Positions 28,092 through 36,337 of a stretch of DNA of 64,000 nucleotides are shown piece by piece. Where the stretch lies: positions 1,426,001 to 1,490,000 of the forward strand of contig NZ_JASGKQ010000003.1 in the NCBI RefSeq assembly GCF_047654785.1. Direction: 5' to 3'. Each line of letters starts with the position of its first letter. Positions within the stretch are counted from its first letter, which is position 1. A program made the position numbers and the translations under genes. The notes under the pieces were generated by a model. That model had not been told where the DNA came from and made no database searches. It saw only the letters and a program-made list of their open reading frames with translations. This stretch comes from Pelomonas sp047654785. Its GTDB lineage: Bacteria > Pseudomonadota > Gammaproteobacteria > Burkholderiales > Burkholderiaceae_C.

Positions 28092-28337
28092 ATGGAAGCC
28101 GTTCGCATGTCCAAGGAAGGCCGGGTACTGATCCCGGCCGAACTGCGCAAGGCGCTCGATCTCAAGCCCGACGAGCCGCTGTCCATGTACGTGGAAGACG
28201 GCGAACTGCGCATCGTCGCGCGCCGGCAGGCCATCAAGGCGATGCAGGCCCGCGTCGCGCCCTACAAGCCCAAGGACGGCAGCAGCGTCGTGGACGGGCT
28301 GATCCGCGAGCGCCGCGAAGAAGCCGCCCGGGAATAG
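28092..28337 (+). CDS. AbrB/MazE-like antitoxin
   Basis: An 81-residue antitoxin with an N-terminal swapped-hairpin AbrB fold: MSKEGRVLIPAELRKALDLKPDE is typical of SpoVT/AbrB DNA-binding domains. The C-terminus (DGLIRERREEAARE) is a charged helix likely to contact the toxin. The PIN-domain gene starts five bases after its stop. Function expected: repress its own promoter and block the nuclease. Codon use and base composition around it are a little less G+C rich than in gcvP. Confidence 0.88.
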   Translation: MEAVRMSKEGRVLIPAELRKALDLKPDEPLSMYVEDGELRIVARRQAIKAMQARVAPYKPKDGSSVVDGLIRERREEAARE

Positions 28338-28342
28338 CGCCC

Positions 28343-28726
28343 ATGCCTTTCGTCTACGACACCTCGGCGCTGCTGGCATCCGTGTTCAGCGAACCGGGCG
28401 GCGGCGCGGTCGTGGAACTCGCCGTGGAGCACGGCGGCTTCGTGAGCGCCGCCAACTGGGCCGAATGCGCGTCCAAGCTGGCCGAGCAGGCGTACCCGAC
28501 GGGCCGCATCGAATTCGAGCTGAAGCAGTTCGGGCTCGACGTGGTGCCGCTGAGCGCGAGCCTGGCGCTCCAGGCCGGCTTGTTGCGGCCGGCCACGAAG
28601 GTGCTGGGCCTGTCTCTCGGCGACCGATGCTGCCTGGCGCTGGCCGCATCGCTGGACGCCACCGTCGTCACCGCTGACCACGCCTGGGCCAAGCTGCCGG
28701 GCTTCAAATTCCAATTCATCCGCTGA
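28343..28726 (+). CDS. PIN-domain toxin (VapC-like)
   Basis: A 127-residue PIN nuclease toxin. Active-site acids are visible: Asp in MPFVYDTSALLA, Glu in ANWAECASKL, Asp in LSLGDRCCLALAASL and Asp in VTADHAWAKLPG. It would cleave structured RNA when not held by the AbrB-type partner just upstream. It differs clearly from the vapC ahead of the gcv operon (different partner family and core motifs), so the two modules are not a simple duplication. sdaA begins two bases after its stop, so the toxin operon reads into sdaA. Confidence 0.88.
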   Translation: MPFVYDTSALLASVFSEPGGGAVVELAVEHGGFVSAANWAECASKLAEQAYPTGRIEFELKQFGLDVVPLSASLALQAGLLRPATKVLGLSLGDRCCLALAASLDATVVTADHAWAKLPGFKFQFIR

Positions 28727-28728
28727 CC

Positions 28729-30117
28729 ATGGCCGTCTCCGTCTTCGACCTCTTCAAGATCGGCATCGGCCCGAGCAGCTCGCACACGGTCGGCCCGATG
28801 CGCGCCGCGCGGCTGTTCGGCCTGCGCCTGCAGCACGAGGGGCTGCTCGACCAGGTGGCCCGCGTGCAGGTCATCCTGTACGGCAGCCTCGGCGCCACCG
28901 GCAAGGGCCATGGCAGCGACAAGGCCGTGCTGCTCGGCCTGGCCGGCCATGAGCCGGACACGGTGGACGTCGAGGCCATTCCCGCGCTGCTGGCCGCGAT
29001 CCGCAGTGGCGACCTGAACCTCGTCGGCCAGCGCCGCATCGCCTTCGACGAGGCGAAGGACCTGGTCTTCAAGCGCCGCGAGAGCCTGCCCTTCCACGCC
29101 AACGGCATGCGCTGCATCGCCTTCGACGCGGCCGGCCAGGAAACGGCCAACCGCGTCTACTACTCGGTCGGCGGCGGCTTCATCGTCAGCGACGAGGTGG
29201 CGGCCGACGGCAGCCGGCAAAAGGCCATCGCGCCCGACGTGACCGTGCTGCCCTACCCCTTCAAGACCGGCGACGAGTTGCTGGCGCTGACGCGGCGCCA
29301 CGGCCTGTCCATCGCCGAGCTGATGCGCCGCAACGAATGCCACTGGCGCAGCGAGGCCGAGATCGACGCCGGGCTGGCGAAGATCTGGGACGTCATGCAG
29401 GCCTGCGTCGGGCGCGGCTGCCGGACCGAGGGCGTGCTGCCGGGCGGCTTCAAGGTCCGGCGCCGCGCGGCGCAGCTGCACCGCGACCTGACGGCCAACC
29501 CCGAGGCCGCGCTGCGCGACCCGCTGCAGGTGATGGACTGGGTCAACCTCTACGCGCTGGCCGTCAACGAGGAGAACGCCGCTGGCGGCCGCGTCGTCAC
29601 CGCGCCCACCAACGGCGCGGCCGGCATCATCCCGGCGGTGCTGCACTACTACACCCGCTTCGTCCACGGCAGCACGCCCAAGGGCGCGACGGACTTCCTG
29701 CTCACCGCCGCGGCCATCGGCATCCTCTACAAGGAAAACGCCTCCATCTCGGGCGCCGAGGTCGGCTGCCAGGGCGAGGTGGGCGTGGCCTGCTCGATGG
29801 CGGCCGGCGCGCTGTGCGCGGTGATGGGCGGCACGCCGGAGCAGGTCGAGAACGCCGCCGAGATCGGCATGGAGCACCACCTGGGCCTGACCTGCGATCC
29901 CGTCGGCGGCCTGGTGCAGATCCCCTGCATCGAGCGCAACGCGATCGCGTCGGTCAAGGCCATCAACGCCGCGCGCATGGCGCTGCGCGGCGACGGCACG
30001 CACTTCGTCAGCCTGGACAAGGTCATCAAGACCATGCGCGACACCGGCGCCGACATGATGACCAAGTACAAGGAAACGGCGCGCGGCGGCCTGGCGGTCA
30101 ACATCGTCGAGTGCTAG
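28729..30117 (+). CDS. sdaA: L-serine ammonia-lyase SdaA (single-chain, iron-sulfur)
   Basis: Deaminates L-serine to pyruvate and ammonia with a [4Fe-4S] cluster. The 462-residue chain has the beta domain first (VFDLFKIGIGPSSSHTVGPM) and the alpha domain second (APTNGAAGIIPAVL; EVGCQGEVGVACSMAAGAL; CDPVGGLVQIPC), the cysteines of the last two motifs being cluster ligands. In this order sdaA commonly follows gcvP, since serine and glycine interconvert; here an AbrB/PIN pair lies between them and the start is only two bases from the toxin stop, so transcription from the gcv or the toxin promoter may carry into it. Confidence 0.96.
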   Translation: MAVSVFDLFKIGIGPSSSHTVGPMRAARLFGLRLQHEGLLDQVARVQVILYGSLGATGKGHGSDKAVLLGLAGHEPDTVDVEAIPALLAAIRSGDLNLVGQRRIAFDEAKDLVFKRRESLPFHANGMRCIAFDAAGQETANRVYYSVGGGFIVSDEVAADGSRQKAIAPDVTVLPYPFKTGDELLALTRRHGLSIAELMRRNECHWRSEAEIDAGLAKIWDVMQACVGRGCRTEGVLPGGFKVRRRAAQLHRDLTANPEAALRDPLQVMDWVNLYALAVNEENAAGGRVVTAPTNGAAGIIPAVLHYYTRFVHGSTPKGATDFLLTAAAIGILYKENASISGAEVGCQGEVGVACSMAAGALCAVMGGTPEQVENAAEIGMEHHLGLTCDPVGGLVQIPCIERNAIASVKAINAARMALRGDGTHFVSLDKVIKTMRDTGADMMTKYKETARGGLAVNIVEC

Positions 30118-30190
30118 CCCATCAGCCGGCTCCACGGCGGCCGCGCGGCAAGCCACGACAGCGCATGAACCCGACGGAGCCGCCACGCTG

Positions 30191-30991
30191 ATGTGCCTCG
30201 CCGCCTTTGCACTGGCCGCCCACCCGCGCTTCCCGCTGGTCATCGCCGCCAACCGCGACGAGTTCTTCGCCCGCCCCGCGGCGCCGATGGCCTGGTGGCC
30301 GGACCGCCCCGGCGTACTGGCCGGCCGCGACCTCGAAGCCGGCGGCACCTGGTTCGGCCTGGCGCGCGGCGGCCGGCTCGCGCTGCTCACCAACGTCCGC
30401 GAGCCCGGCCGGCAGGCCGCGAACGCGCCGTCGCGCGGTGCGCTGGTGCTGGACTGGCTGGCCGGCGGCGACGATGCGCCCGCCTTCGCGCGCCGGCTGC
30501 GGCCGGGCTACAACGGCTTCAACCTGGTCGGCGCCGATCTCGCGCGAAATGCCTGGTACTGCATCAGCAACCGGGCCGCGGCGCCGGTGCCGCTGGCGGG
30601 CCGGCTGCACACGCTGTCCAACGCCGCGCTGGACACGCCCTGGCCCAAGGCCCTCGCGCTGCGGGCCGCGCTGGCCGAGGCGCTGGCCGGCGCCACCAAC
30701 GCCGCGGACCTGGCCGACCGCCTGTTCGCCGCGCTGGCCGACCCCACGCCCGCCGCCGACGCGGCGCTGCCCGACACTGGCGTCGGCCTCGACCTGGAGC
30801 GCCTGCTGTCGCCCCGCTTCATCCGCCTGCCCGACCCGGCCCGGCCCGCGCAGGCCCGCTACGGCACACGCTGCAGCACGGTGCTGATCCGCGAGGCCGG
30901 CGGCCTCACCCGGGTCATGGAGCGCAGCACGACACCCGAGGGCGGCTGGCTGCCGCCGGTCACGCACCTGCTGGCCGCCTGGCCCTGCTGA
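30191..30991 (+). CDS. NRDE/TANGO2-family protein
   Basis: A 266-residue member of the NRDE family, named for the motif Asn-Arg-Asp-Glu, present as AANRDEFFARP at about residues 21-24. The N-terminal Cys2 (MCLAAFAL) could be exposed as an N-terminal nucleophile, as in the Ntn-hydrolase-like fold proposed for the family. GGTWFGLARGGRLALLTNVREP is the second conserved block. Animal TANGO2 is linked to lipid and heme handling; bacterial function is unsettled. The start overlaps the stop of a possible 8-codon leader (MNPTEPPR, 30165-30191) as TGATG. No signal peptide; cytoplasmic. Confidence 0.9.
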   Translation: MCLAAFALAAHPRFPLVIAANRDEFFARPAAPMAWWPDRPGVLAGRDLEAGGTWFGLARGGRLALLTNVREPGRQAANAPSRGALVLDWLAGGDDAPAFARRLRPGYNGFNLVGADLARNAWYCISNRAAAPVPLAGRLHTLSNAALDTPWPKALALRAALAEALAGATNAADLADRLFAALADPTPAADAALPDTGVGLDLERLLSPRFIRLPDPARPAQARYGTRCSTVLIREAGGLTRVMERSTTPEGGWLPPVTHLLAAWPC

Positions 30992-31024
30992 CGAGCCCGG
31001 CCGCGGCGCCCGCGCTCAGGCGGC

Positions 31025-32128
31025 TCAGGCGGGCCGGGCGCCCGGGATGGGGGCGACCGGCAGCGCCACGTCGCCGCACTGCGCCCGGTGGCGCAGTGCA
31101 TGGTCCATCAGCACCAGCGCCAGCATGGCCTCGGCGATGGGCGTGGCGCGGATGCCCACGCAGGGGTCGTGGCGGCCGAAGGTTTCCACCGTGGCCGGGT
31201 GGCCGGCGCGGTCGATGCTGGCCTTGGGACTGCGGATGGAGCTGGTGGGCTTGATGGCCAGGCTGGCGACGATGTGCTGCCCGGTGGAGATGCCGCCCAG
31301 CACGCCGCCGGCGTTGTTGCTGGCGAAGCCCTCGGGCGTGAGCTCGTCGCCATGCGCGCTGCCGCGCTGCGGCACGACGCCGAAGCCCTCGCCGATCTCC
31401 ACGCCCTTGACCGCGTTGATGCCCATCAGCGCATAGGCGATGTCGGCGTCCAGCTTGTCGAACAGCGGCGCGCCCAGGCCCACCGGCACGTTCGTCGCCT
31501 CGACGCGCAGGCGCGCGCCGACCGAGTCGCCGGCCCGGCGCAGCTCGTCCATGTAAGCCTCCAGCTCGGCGATCTGGCTGGCGTTGGCGGCGAAGAAGGG
31601 GTTCTGGCCGACGTGCTGCCAGCCCTCGAACGCGATCCCGATCTCGCCCAGCTGCGTCATGCAGCCGCGGAATTCCGTGCCGTAGGCCTGCCTCAGCCAT
31701 TTGCGCGCCACGGCGCCGGCGCCGACCATGGGCGCCGTCAGCCGCGCCGACGAGCGGCCGCCGCCGCGCGGGTCGCGCACGCCGTACTTGCGCCAGTAGG
31801 TGTAGTCGGCGTGGCCGGGGCGGAAGGTGTCGAGCAGGTTGCCGTAGTCCTTGCTGCGCTGGTCGGTGTTCTCGATCAGCAGGCAGATGGGCGTGCCGGT
31901 GGTGACGCCCTCGTACACGCCGGACAGGATGCGCACCGCGTCCGGCTCGTTGCGCTGCGTGACGTGCCGGCTGGTGCCGGGGCGGCGGCGGTCCAGCTCG
32001 GGCTGGATGTCGGCCTCGGCGAGCGCCAGGCCGGGCGGGCAGCCGTCGATGACGCAGCCGATGGCCGGGCCGTGGCTTTCGCCGAAGTTGGTGACGCGGA
32101 AGAGTTCGCCGAAGGTGCTGCCTGACAT
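31025..32128 (-). CDS. aroC: Chorismate synthase AroC
   Basis: Last step of the shikimate pathway: converts EPSP to chorismate with reduced FMN. The 367-residue protein has all three family signatures: GESHGPAIGCVIDGCPPG near the N-terminus, GGGRSSARLTAPMVGAGAVA centrally and RSPKASIDRAGHPATV near the C-terminus. Length and start are normal. A terminator-like hairpin lies between it and the upstream CBS gene on the same strand, so it probably has its own promoter in the 87-base gap. Confidence 0.97.
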   Translation of the reverse strand: MSGSTFGELFRVTNFGESHGPAIGCVIDGCPPGLALAEADIQPELDRRRPGTSRHVTQRNEPDAVRILSGVYEGVTTGTPICLLIENTDQRSKDYGNLLDTFRPGHADYTYWRKYGVRDPRGGGRSSARLTAPMVGAGAVARKWLRQAYGTEFRGCMTQLGEIGIAFEGWQHVGQNPFFAANASQIAELEAYMDELRRAGDSVGARLRVEATNVPVGLGAPLFDKLDADIAYALMGINAVKGVEIGEGFGVVPQRGSAHGDELTPEGFASNNAGGVLGGISTGQHIVASLAIKPTSSIRSPKASIDRAGHPATVETFGRHDPCVGIRATPIAEAMLALVLMDHALRHRAQCGDVALPVAPIPGARPA

Positions 32129-32172
32129 ATGCGCGGAATTTTAGGTGGCGCCGTCCCGCAGCCCCCATGCAA

Positions 32173-32196
32173 AAGGCGGCCCGGGAAGGCCGCCTT
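32173..32196 (-). terminator. Intrinsic terminator after the CBS-domain gene
   Basis: Perfect 9-bp arms AAGGCGGCC and GGCCGCCTT with a 6-base loop. Read on the minus strand the stem is followed by TT and then GCAT, giving TTTT overall at the stem end. It lies 20 bases past the CBS gene stop and should limit readthrough into aroC. Confidence 0.75.
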
Positions 32197-32215
32197 CATG
32201 CGTTGCGAACCGGGT

Positions 32216-32689
32216 TCAGAGCTTGGGGCCGGCCTCGGCGGCGTTCTCGTTCTCTTCCACCGGCCAGTCGCGGATGTAGGCCTTGAGCATGCGGTTCTCG
32301 AAGTCCTGGCTGTCGACGACGGCCTTGGCCACGTCGTACAGCGAGATCACGCCCATCAGCGTCTTGCCGTTCATGACCGGCATGTAGCGCGCATGCCGGC
32401 CCAGCATCATGCGGCGCACCTCGTCGATCTCGGTCTCGGGCGTGCAGGTCAGCGGCGCGTCGTCCATGACGGTGCGCACGATGGTCGTGCCGACCGCGCC
32501 GCCGTTCTTCACGATGGCCACGATGACCTCACGGAAGGTCAGCATGCCCACCAGCTCGCCGTGGTCCATGACCACCAGCGAGCCGATGTCGCGCTCGGCC
32601 ATGACGTCCAGCGACTCCTTCAGCGGTTCGTCGGGCGAAACGGTGAACAGCGTGCCGCCCTTGACGCGCAGGATATCGACGACCTTCAT
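32216..32689 (-). CDS. CBS-domain-pair protein
   Basis: A 157-residue cytoplasmic protein made almost entirely of two CBS motifs: the first about residues 5-65 (LFTVSPDEPLKESLDVMAE, GSLVVMDHGELVGMLTFREV), the second about 72-135 (TCTPETEIDEVRRMMLGRH, YMPVMNGKTLMGVISLYDVAK). Such stand-alone CBS proteins bind adenine nucleotides or SAM as a sensor; no enzyme domain is attached. The start is fixed by GGAGG a few bases upstream, and an in-frame extension runs through the promoter region of the divergent MetY gene. Partner unknown. Confidence 0.92.
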   Translation of the reverse strand: MKVVDILRVKGGTLFTVSPDEPLKESLDVMAERDIGSLVVMDHGELVGMLTFREVIVAIVKNGGAVGTTIVRTVMDDAPLTCTPETEIDEVRRMMLGRHARYMPVMNGKTLMGVISLYDVAKAVVDSQDFENRMLKAYIRDWPVEENENAAEAGPKL

Positions 32690-32762
32690 AGGGAACCTCC
32701 ATGGGAAAACGCCCGGGCAACATAGCACACAATGCCCGCGCCTCCACCCCATAGAAAACACC

Positions 32763-34055
32763 ATGCCGGGCCTCGACACCCTCGCGTTGCATGCCGGCGC
32801 CGCGCCCGATCCGGGCACCGGCGCGCGGGCCACGCCGCTGCATCTCAGCACCTCCTTCGTCTTCGAGGACAGCGGGCATGCGGCCTCGCTGTTCAACATG
32901 GAGCGCTCCGGCCATGTCTACAGCCGGCTCTCCAACCCGACCACGGCCGTGTTCGAGGAGCGCATGGCGGCGCTGGAGGGCGGCGTCGGCGCGATCGCCA
33001 CCGCCAGCGGCCAGGCGGCGCTGCACCTGGCCGTGTGCACGCTGATGGGCGCGGGCGGCCACGTGGTCGCCAGCACGGCGCTGTACGGCGGCAGCCACAA
33101 CCTGCTGCACTACACGCTGCGCCGCTTCGGCATCGACACCACCTTCGTGGACCCGCGCGACCTCGGCGCCTGGCGCGCCGCGATCCGGCCCGAGACGCGG
33201 CTGCTGTTCGGCGAAAGCCTGGGCAACCCGGGGCTGGACGTGCTGGACATCCCGGCCGTGTCGGCCCTCGCCCACGAGGCCGGCCTGCCGCTGCTGGTGG
33301 ACGCGACCTTCGCCACGCCCTGCCTGCAGCGCCCGGCCGAGCTGGGCGCGGACCTGGTCTACCACTCGGCCACCAAGTTCCTGTGCGGCCACGGCACGGT
33401 GGTGGGCGGCGTGCTGGTGGACGCCGGCTCGTTCGACTGGGATGCCGCGCACGCCCGGAGCGGCCGCTTCGCCACGCTGTGCGAGCCCTATGACGGCTTC
33501 CACGGCATGGTGTTCGCCGAGGAGAGCACCGTCGGCGCCTTCCTGCTGCGCGCCCGCCGCGAGGGCCTGCGCGACTTCGGCGCCTGCATGAGCCCGCACA
33601 CCGCCTGGCTGATGCTGCAGGGGCTGGAGACGCTGCCGCTGCGCATGGCGCGGCACGTGGCCAACGCGCAGGCGGTGGCCGAGTTCCTGGCCGGGCACGA
33701 GCTGGTGGCGCGGGTGGGCTACCCCGGCCTGCCCTCGCACCCGGACCATGCCCTCGCGCAGCGCCTGCTGCCGCGCGGCGCGGGCGCGGTGTTCTCGTTC
33801 GACCTGAAGGGCACGCGCGCCCAGGGCCGCGCCTTCATCGAAGCGCTGCGGCTGTTCTCGCACCTGGCCAACGTGGGCGACAGCAAGTCGCTCGTCATCC
33901 ACCCGGCCAGCACCACGCACTTCCGCATGGACGACGCCGCGCTGCGCAGCGCCGGCATCGGCCCCGGCACCATCCGGCTGTCCGTCGGCCTGGAAGACCC
34001 GGCCGACCTCATCGACGACCTGAAGCGGGCGCTCAAAGTGGCGGGCAAGGCATGA
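32763..34055 (+). CDS. metY: O-acetyl/O-succinylhomoserine sulfhydrylase (MetY/MetZ type)
   Basis: PLP enzyme of 430 residues of the Cys/Met metabolism family, making homocysteine from activated homoserine and sulfide. Visible: THEGG-class N-terminus in the variant ALHAGAAPDPGTGA, YSRLSNPTTAVFEER, ASGQAALHLAV, the Tyr of TALYGGSHNLLHYTL that stacks on PLP, the Asp of LLVDATFATP, and the Schiff-base Lys at about K205 in YHSATKFLCGHG. The length (about 430) favours MetY over the shorter MetZ or MetB. The stop overlaps the next gene as ATGA. No SAM riboswitch is recognised upstream. Confidence 0.9.
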   Translation: MPGLDTLALHAGAAPDPGTGARATPLHLSTSFVFEDSGHAASLFNMERSGHVYSRLSNPTTAVFEERMAALEGGVGAIATASGQAALHLAVCTLMGAGGHVVASTALYGGSHNLLHYTLRRFGIDTTFVDPRDLGAWRAAIRPETRLLFGESLGNPGLDVLDIPAVSALAHEAGLPLLVDATFATPCLQRPAELGADLVYHSATKFLCGHGTVVGGVLVDAGSFDWDAAHARSGRFATLCEPYDGFHGMVFAEESTVGAFLLRARREGLRDFGACMSPHTAWLMLQGLETLPLRMARHVANAQAVAEFLAGHELVARVGYPGLPSHPDHALAQRLLPRGAGAVFSFDLKGTRAQGRAFIEALRLFSHLANVGDSKSLVIHPASTTHFRMDDAALRSAGIGPGTIRLSVGLEDPADLIDDLKRALKVAGKA

Positions 34056-34852
34056 AATTCCTCATCGACGGCCACGAGGCCTACGCCTACACCGGCGGCA
34101 AGCCCTTCGACCCCGCGCTGCCCTGCGTCGTCTTCATCCACGGCGCGCTGAACGACCACAGCGTCTGGACGCTGCTGGCCCGCTGGTGCGCCCACCACGG
34201 CCATGGCGTGCTGGCCGTGGACCTGCCCGGCCACGGCCGCAGCGGCGGCGCGCCGCTGGCCAGCGTCGAGGCCATCGCCACCTGGCTGCACCGGCTGCTG
34301 GACGCGGCCGGCGTCCGGCAGGCCGCGCTGGTCGGCCACAGCATGGGCTCGCTGGTCGCGCTGCAAGCCGCGGAGCGCGCGTCCGTGCTCGTCATGGTGG
34401 GCACGGCCTACCCGATGACCGTGTCCGACGCGCTGCTGGCCACCGCGCGCGAGCGACCCGAGGCCGCGATGGCCATGGTCACGGCCTTCTCGCACGCGCT
34501 GCCCAGCGCCAAGCCCGGCTACCCCGGCCCCGGCGCCTGGCTGCGCGGCGGCTCGATGGCGCTGATGCGCCGGCTGCAGCACCGACAGGCGGCGGTCAAC
34601 CTGTTCGAGAACGACTTCCGCGTCTGCGACCGCTACGCCGGCGGCGAGGCCGCTGCGGCGCGCGTGGCCTGCCCGGTGCACTTCATCCTCGGCGCGCAGG
34701 ACCAGATGACCCAGCCCCGGCACAACGCCGTGCTCGGCCCGCTGCTGAAGCCGCGCATCCACACCGTGCCGGCCGGCCACGCGCTGATGGCCGAGGCGCC
34801 GGATGCCGTGCTCGCCGCGCTGCGCCAGGCGCTGGCGGGAACGCCGCCATGA
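34052..34852 (+). CDS. Alpha/beta hydrolase
   Basis: A 266-residue cytoplasmic alpha/beta-hydrolase. The nucleophile elbow GHSMG (Ser about residue 97), the oxyanion motif FIHGALND, the acid in LGAQDQMTQP and the catalytic His in PAGHALMAEAPD are all in the expected order. It is coupled by four-base overlaps to MetY upstream and to an Mpo1-like gene downstream. MetX homoserine acyltransferases share this fold, but their signatures and length are absent, so esterase or lactonase activity is more likely. Substrate unknown. Confidence 0.9.
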   Translation: MKFLIDGHEAYAYTGGKPFDPALPCVVFIHGALNDHSVWTLLARWCAHHGHGVLAVDLPGHGRSGGAPLASVEAIATWLHRLLDAAGVRQAALVGHSMGSLVALQAAERASVLVMVGTAYPMTVSDALLATARERPEAAMAMVTAFSHALPSAKPGYPGPGAWLRGGSMALMRRLQHRQAAVNLFENDFRVCDRYAGGEAAAARVACPVHFILGAQDQMTQPRHNAVLGPLLKPRIHTVPAGHALMAEAPDAVLAALRQALAGTPP

Positions 34853-35157
34853 GCCCGGGGCGCTTCCGCCACTTCGCGGACTTCTATCCCTTCTACCTGG
34901 CCGAGCATGCCGACCGCCGCAACCGGCGCCTGCACTTCGTCGGCACGACGCTGGTGCTGGCCTGCCTCGCGCGGCTGCTGTACACCGGCCAGCCGGCCTG
35001 GCTGCTCGGCGCGCTGCTGTGCGGCTACGGCTTCGCGTGGGTCGGCCACTTCTTCTTCGAGAAGAACCGGCCGGCGACCTTCAAGTACCCGCTGTACAGC
35101 CTGATGGGCGACTGGGTGATGTACCGCGACATCTGGATCGGCCGGGTCAGGCTCTGA
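34849..35157 (+). CDS. DUF962/Mpo1-like membrane protein
   Basis: A 102-residue membrane protein of the Mpo1/YGL010w family. The conserved His residues are in RRLHFVGTTLVL and FAWVGHFFFEKNRPATFKYPLYS; yeast Mpo1 uses such histidines to bind Fe(II) in alpha-oxidation of 2-hydroxy fatty acids. Two membrane segments lie about residues 28-44 and 48-66. It is translationally coupled to the hydrolase. The same genome segment encodes LpxO, which creates 2-hydroxy acyl chains, but a functional link is only speculation. Confidence 0.88.
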   Translation: MSPGRFRHFADFYPFYLAEHADRRNRRLHFVGTTLVLACLARLLYTGQPAWLLGALLCGYGFAWVGHFFFEKNRPATFKYPLYSLMGDWVMYRDIWIGRVRL

Positions 35158-35188
35158 CCCGTTGGACACCATTCGGCGCCATTCATCG

Positions 35189-36184
35189 TCATTGGGCGGC
35201 CAGCGCCAGCACGGTCGCCGCGTCCAGCGCCCCGGTCAGCGGCTGGCCCGCGCGCGTCTGCCAGGCCAGGATGACCTGGCGCAGGCCGCTGCCGAACAGC
35301 GCATCGGCGCGCACGTCGAAGCCCCGCTCGCTCAGGCCGACCTGCACCAGCCGCACATCCAGCCCCCGGAGCATGGGCTGCTGCAGGCCCAGCGGCCGGC
35401 TTCCCGGCACCGGGCCGTCCCAGCAGCCGGGCGGCAGGCCGGACAGCGTCGTCGGCGAAATCTCCTGCCCCTGCACCACCAGCGGCAACTGCAGCGTCCA
35501 AGCGCCCAGGTCCATCAGGCGCTGCAGGGCGTCCATCCGGTAGACGGTCTTGCGCAGCAGCGGATTGCGGTGGCCGGCCAGCCAGCGGCGCCGCTCCGCC
35601 ACGTAGCGCCGCAGCCAGTCCCGCTCGCCCGCCTGGTCGGGGCTGCCGATGGCGCGCAGCGTCTCGTCGCGCAGCAGCGCCCAGGAGCCATGGACCTGGC
35701 TGTCATACACGACGGCCAGCCCCAGCGGCAGCCCGATGCCGGTACGCGCCGCCGCGCGCTCGGCGACCTGCCAGTAGGTCGCGTCGAAGAAGCGGTCCTG
35801 CACGTCGCGCATGACCGGGTCGTCCGCCGACGCGCGCAGGATGTTCTTCAGCACCTCGTCATCGTCCAGCGCCACGTCCCGCGCCCGCAGCCGAGGCAGG
35901 TAGGCGGCCAGCCGCGATGCCCACCGCGCGGCGGGATTGGCGGCGTAGCGCTCCAGCAGCTTGGCGAGGTTGCCGGAGCCCAGCGTGGTTTGCGAGCGCC
36001 CGAAGCTCAGATGGCCCGAGTCGCCCGCGAGCACCGTGACGCGGCCGTAGTCGCCGAGCACCTGGCTGGTCTCGAACAGGTTGACGATGGCCTGCGCCGT
36101 GCGCTGCTGCAGGCCGGTCAGCGGCGCCGCCGGCAACTCGGCCAGCAAGGCGCGGGCGGCCTCGTTCGTCAGGACCTCGGGCAT
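35189..36184 (-). CDS. GH46-like chitosanase with C-terminal peptidoglycan-binding domain
   Basis: A 331-residue protein whose N-terminal two-thirds resembles GH46 chitosanases: IVNLFETSQVLGDYGRVTV followed by AGDSGHLSFGRSQTTLG gives a Glu and an Asp 17 residues apart, matching the spacing of the catalytic pair in known GH46 enzymes. The last about 60 residues (VRLVQVGLSERGFDVRADAL, then a glycine-rich end) look like a PG_binding_1 fold. AAGGAG precedes the ATG. There is no signal peptide, which is odd for an enzyme acting on chitosan or peptidoglycan; it might leave by a specialised route, act after lysis, or be an effector. Neighbours offer no direct clue. Confidence 0.78.
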   Translation of the reverse strand: MPEVLTNEAARALLAELPAAPLTGLQQRTAQAIVNLFETSQVLGDYGRVTVLAGDSGHLSFGRSQTTLGSGNLAKLLERYAANPAARWASRLAAYLPRLRARDVALDDDEVLKNILRASADDPVMRDVQDRFFDATYWQVAERAAARTGIGLPLGLAVVYDSQVHGSWALLRDETLRAIGSPDQAGERDWLRRYVAERRRWLAGHRNPLLRKTVYRMDALQRLMDLGAWTLQLPLVVQGQEISPTTLSGLPPGCWDGPVPGSRPLGLQQPMLRGLDVRLVQVGLSERGFDVRADALFGSGLRQVILAWQTRAGQPLTGALDAATVLALAAQ

Positions 36185-36337
36185 GGCAGTCTCCTTGGCG
36201 TGTGGGGGCCGGCGGGCGGCAAACGTGCCGGCGCAGCGGCTCGCGCCCGGCCCGACATGGGCGCGTTGTAGGCGCCCGATGCGGCGGCGGCATCCCCAAG
36301 CGGGGTGATGCGGGCGCTACGCGGAGATCGGCAACGC

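Noticed and set aside
32409..32762. In-frame N-terminal extension of the MetY gene
   Set aside because: It lies on the antisense of the CBS gene and is Ser/Thr-rich; homology begins at MPGLDTLALHAG.
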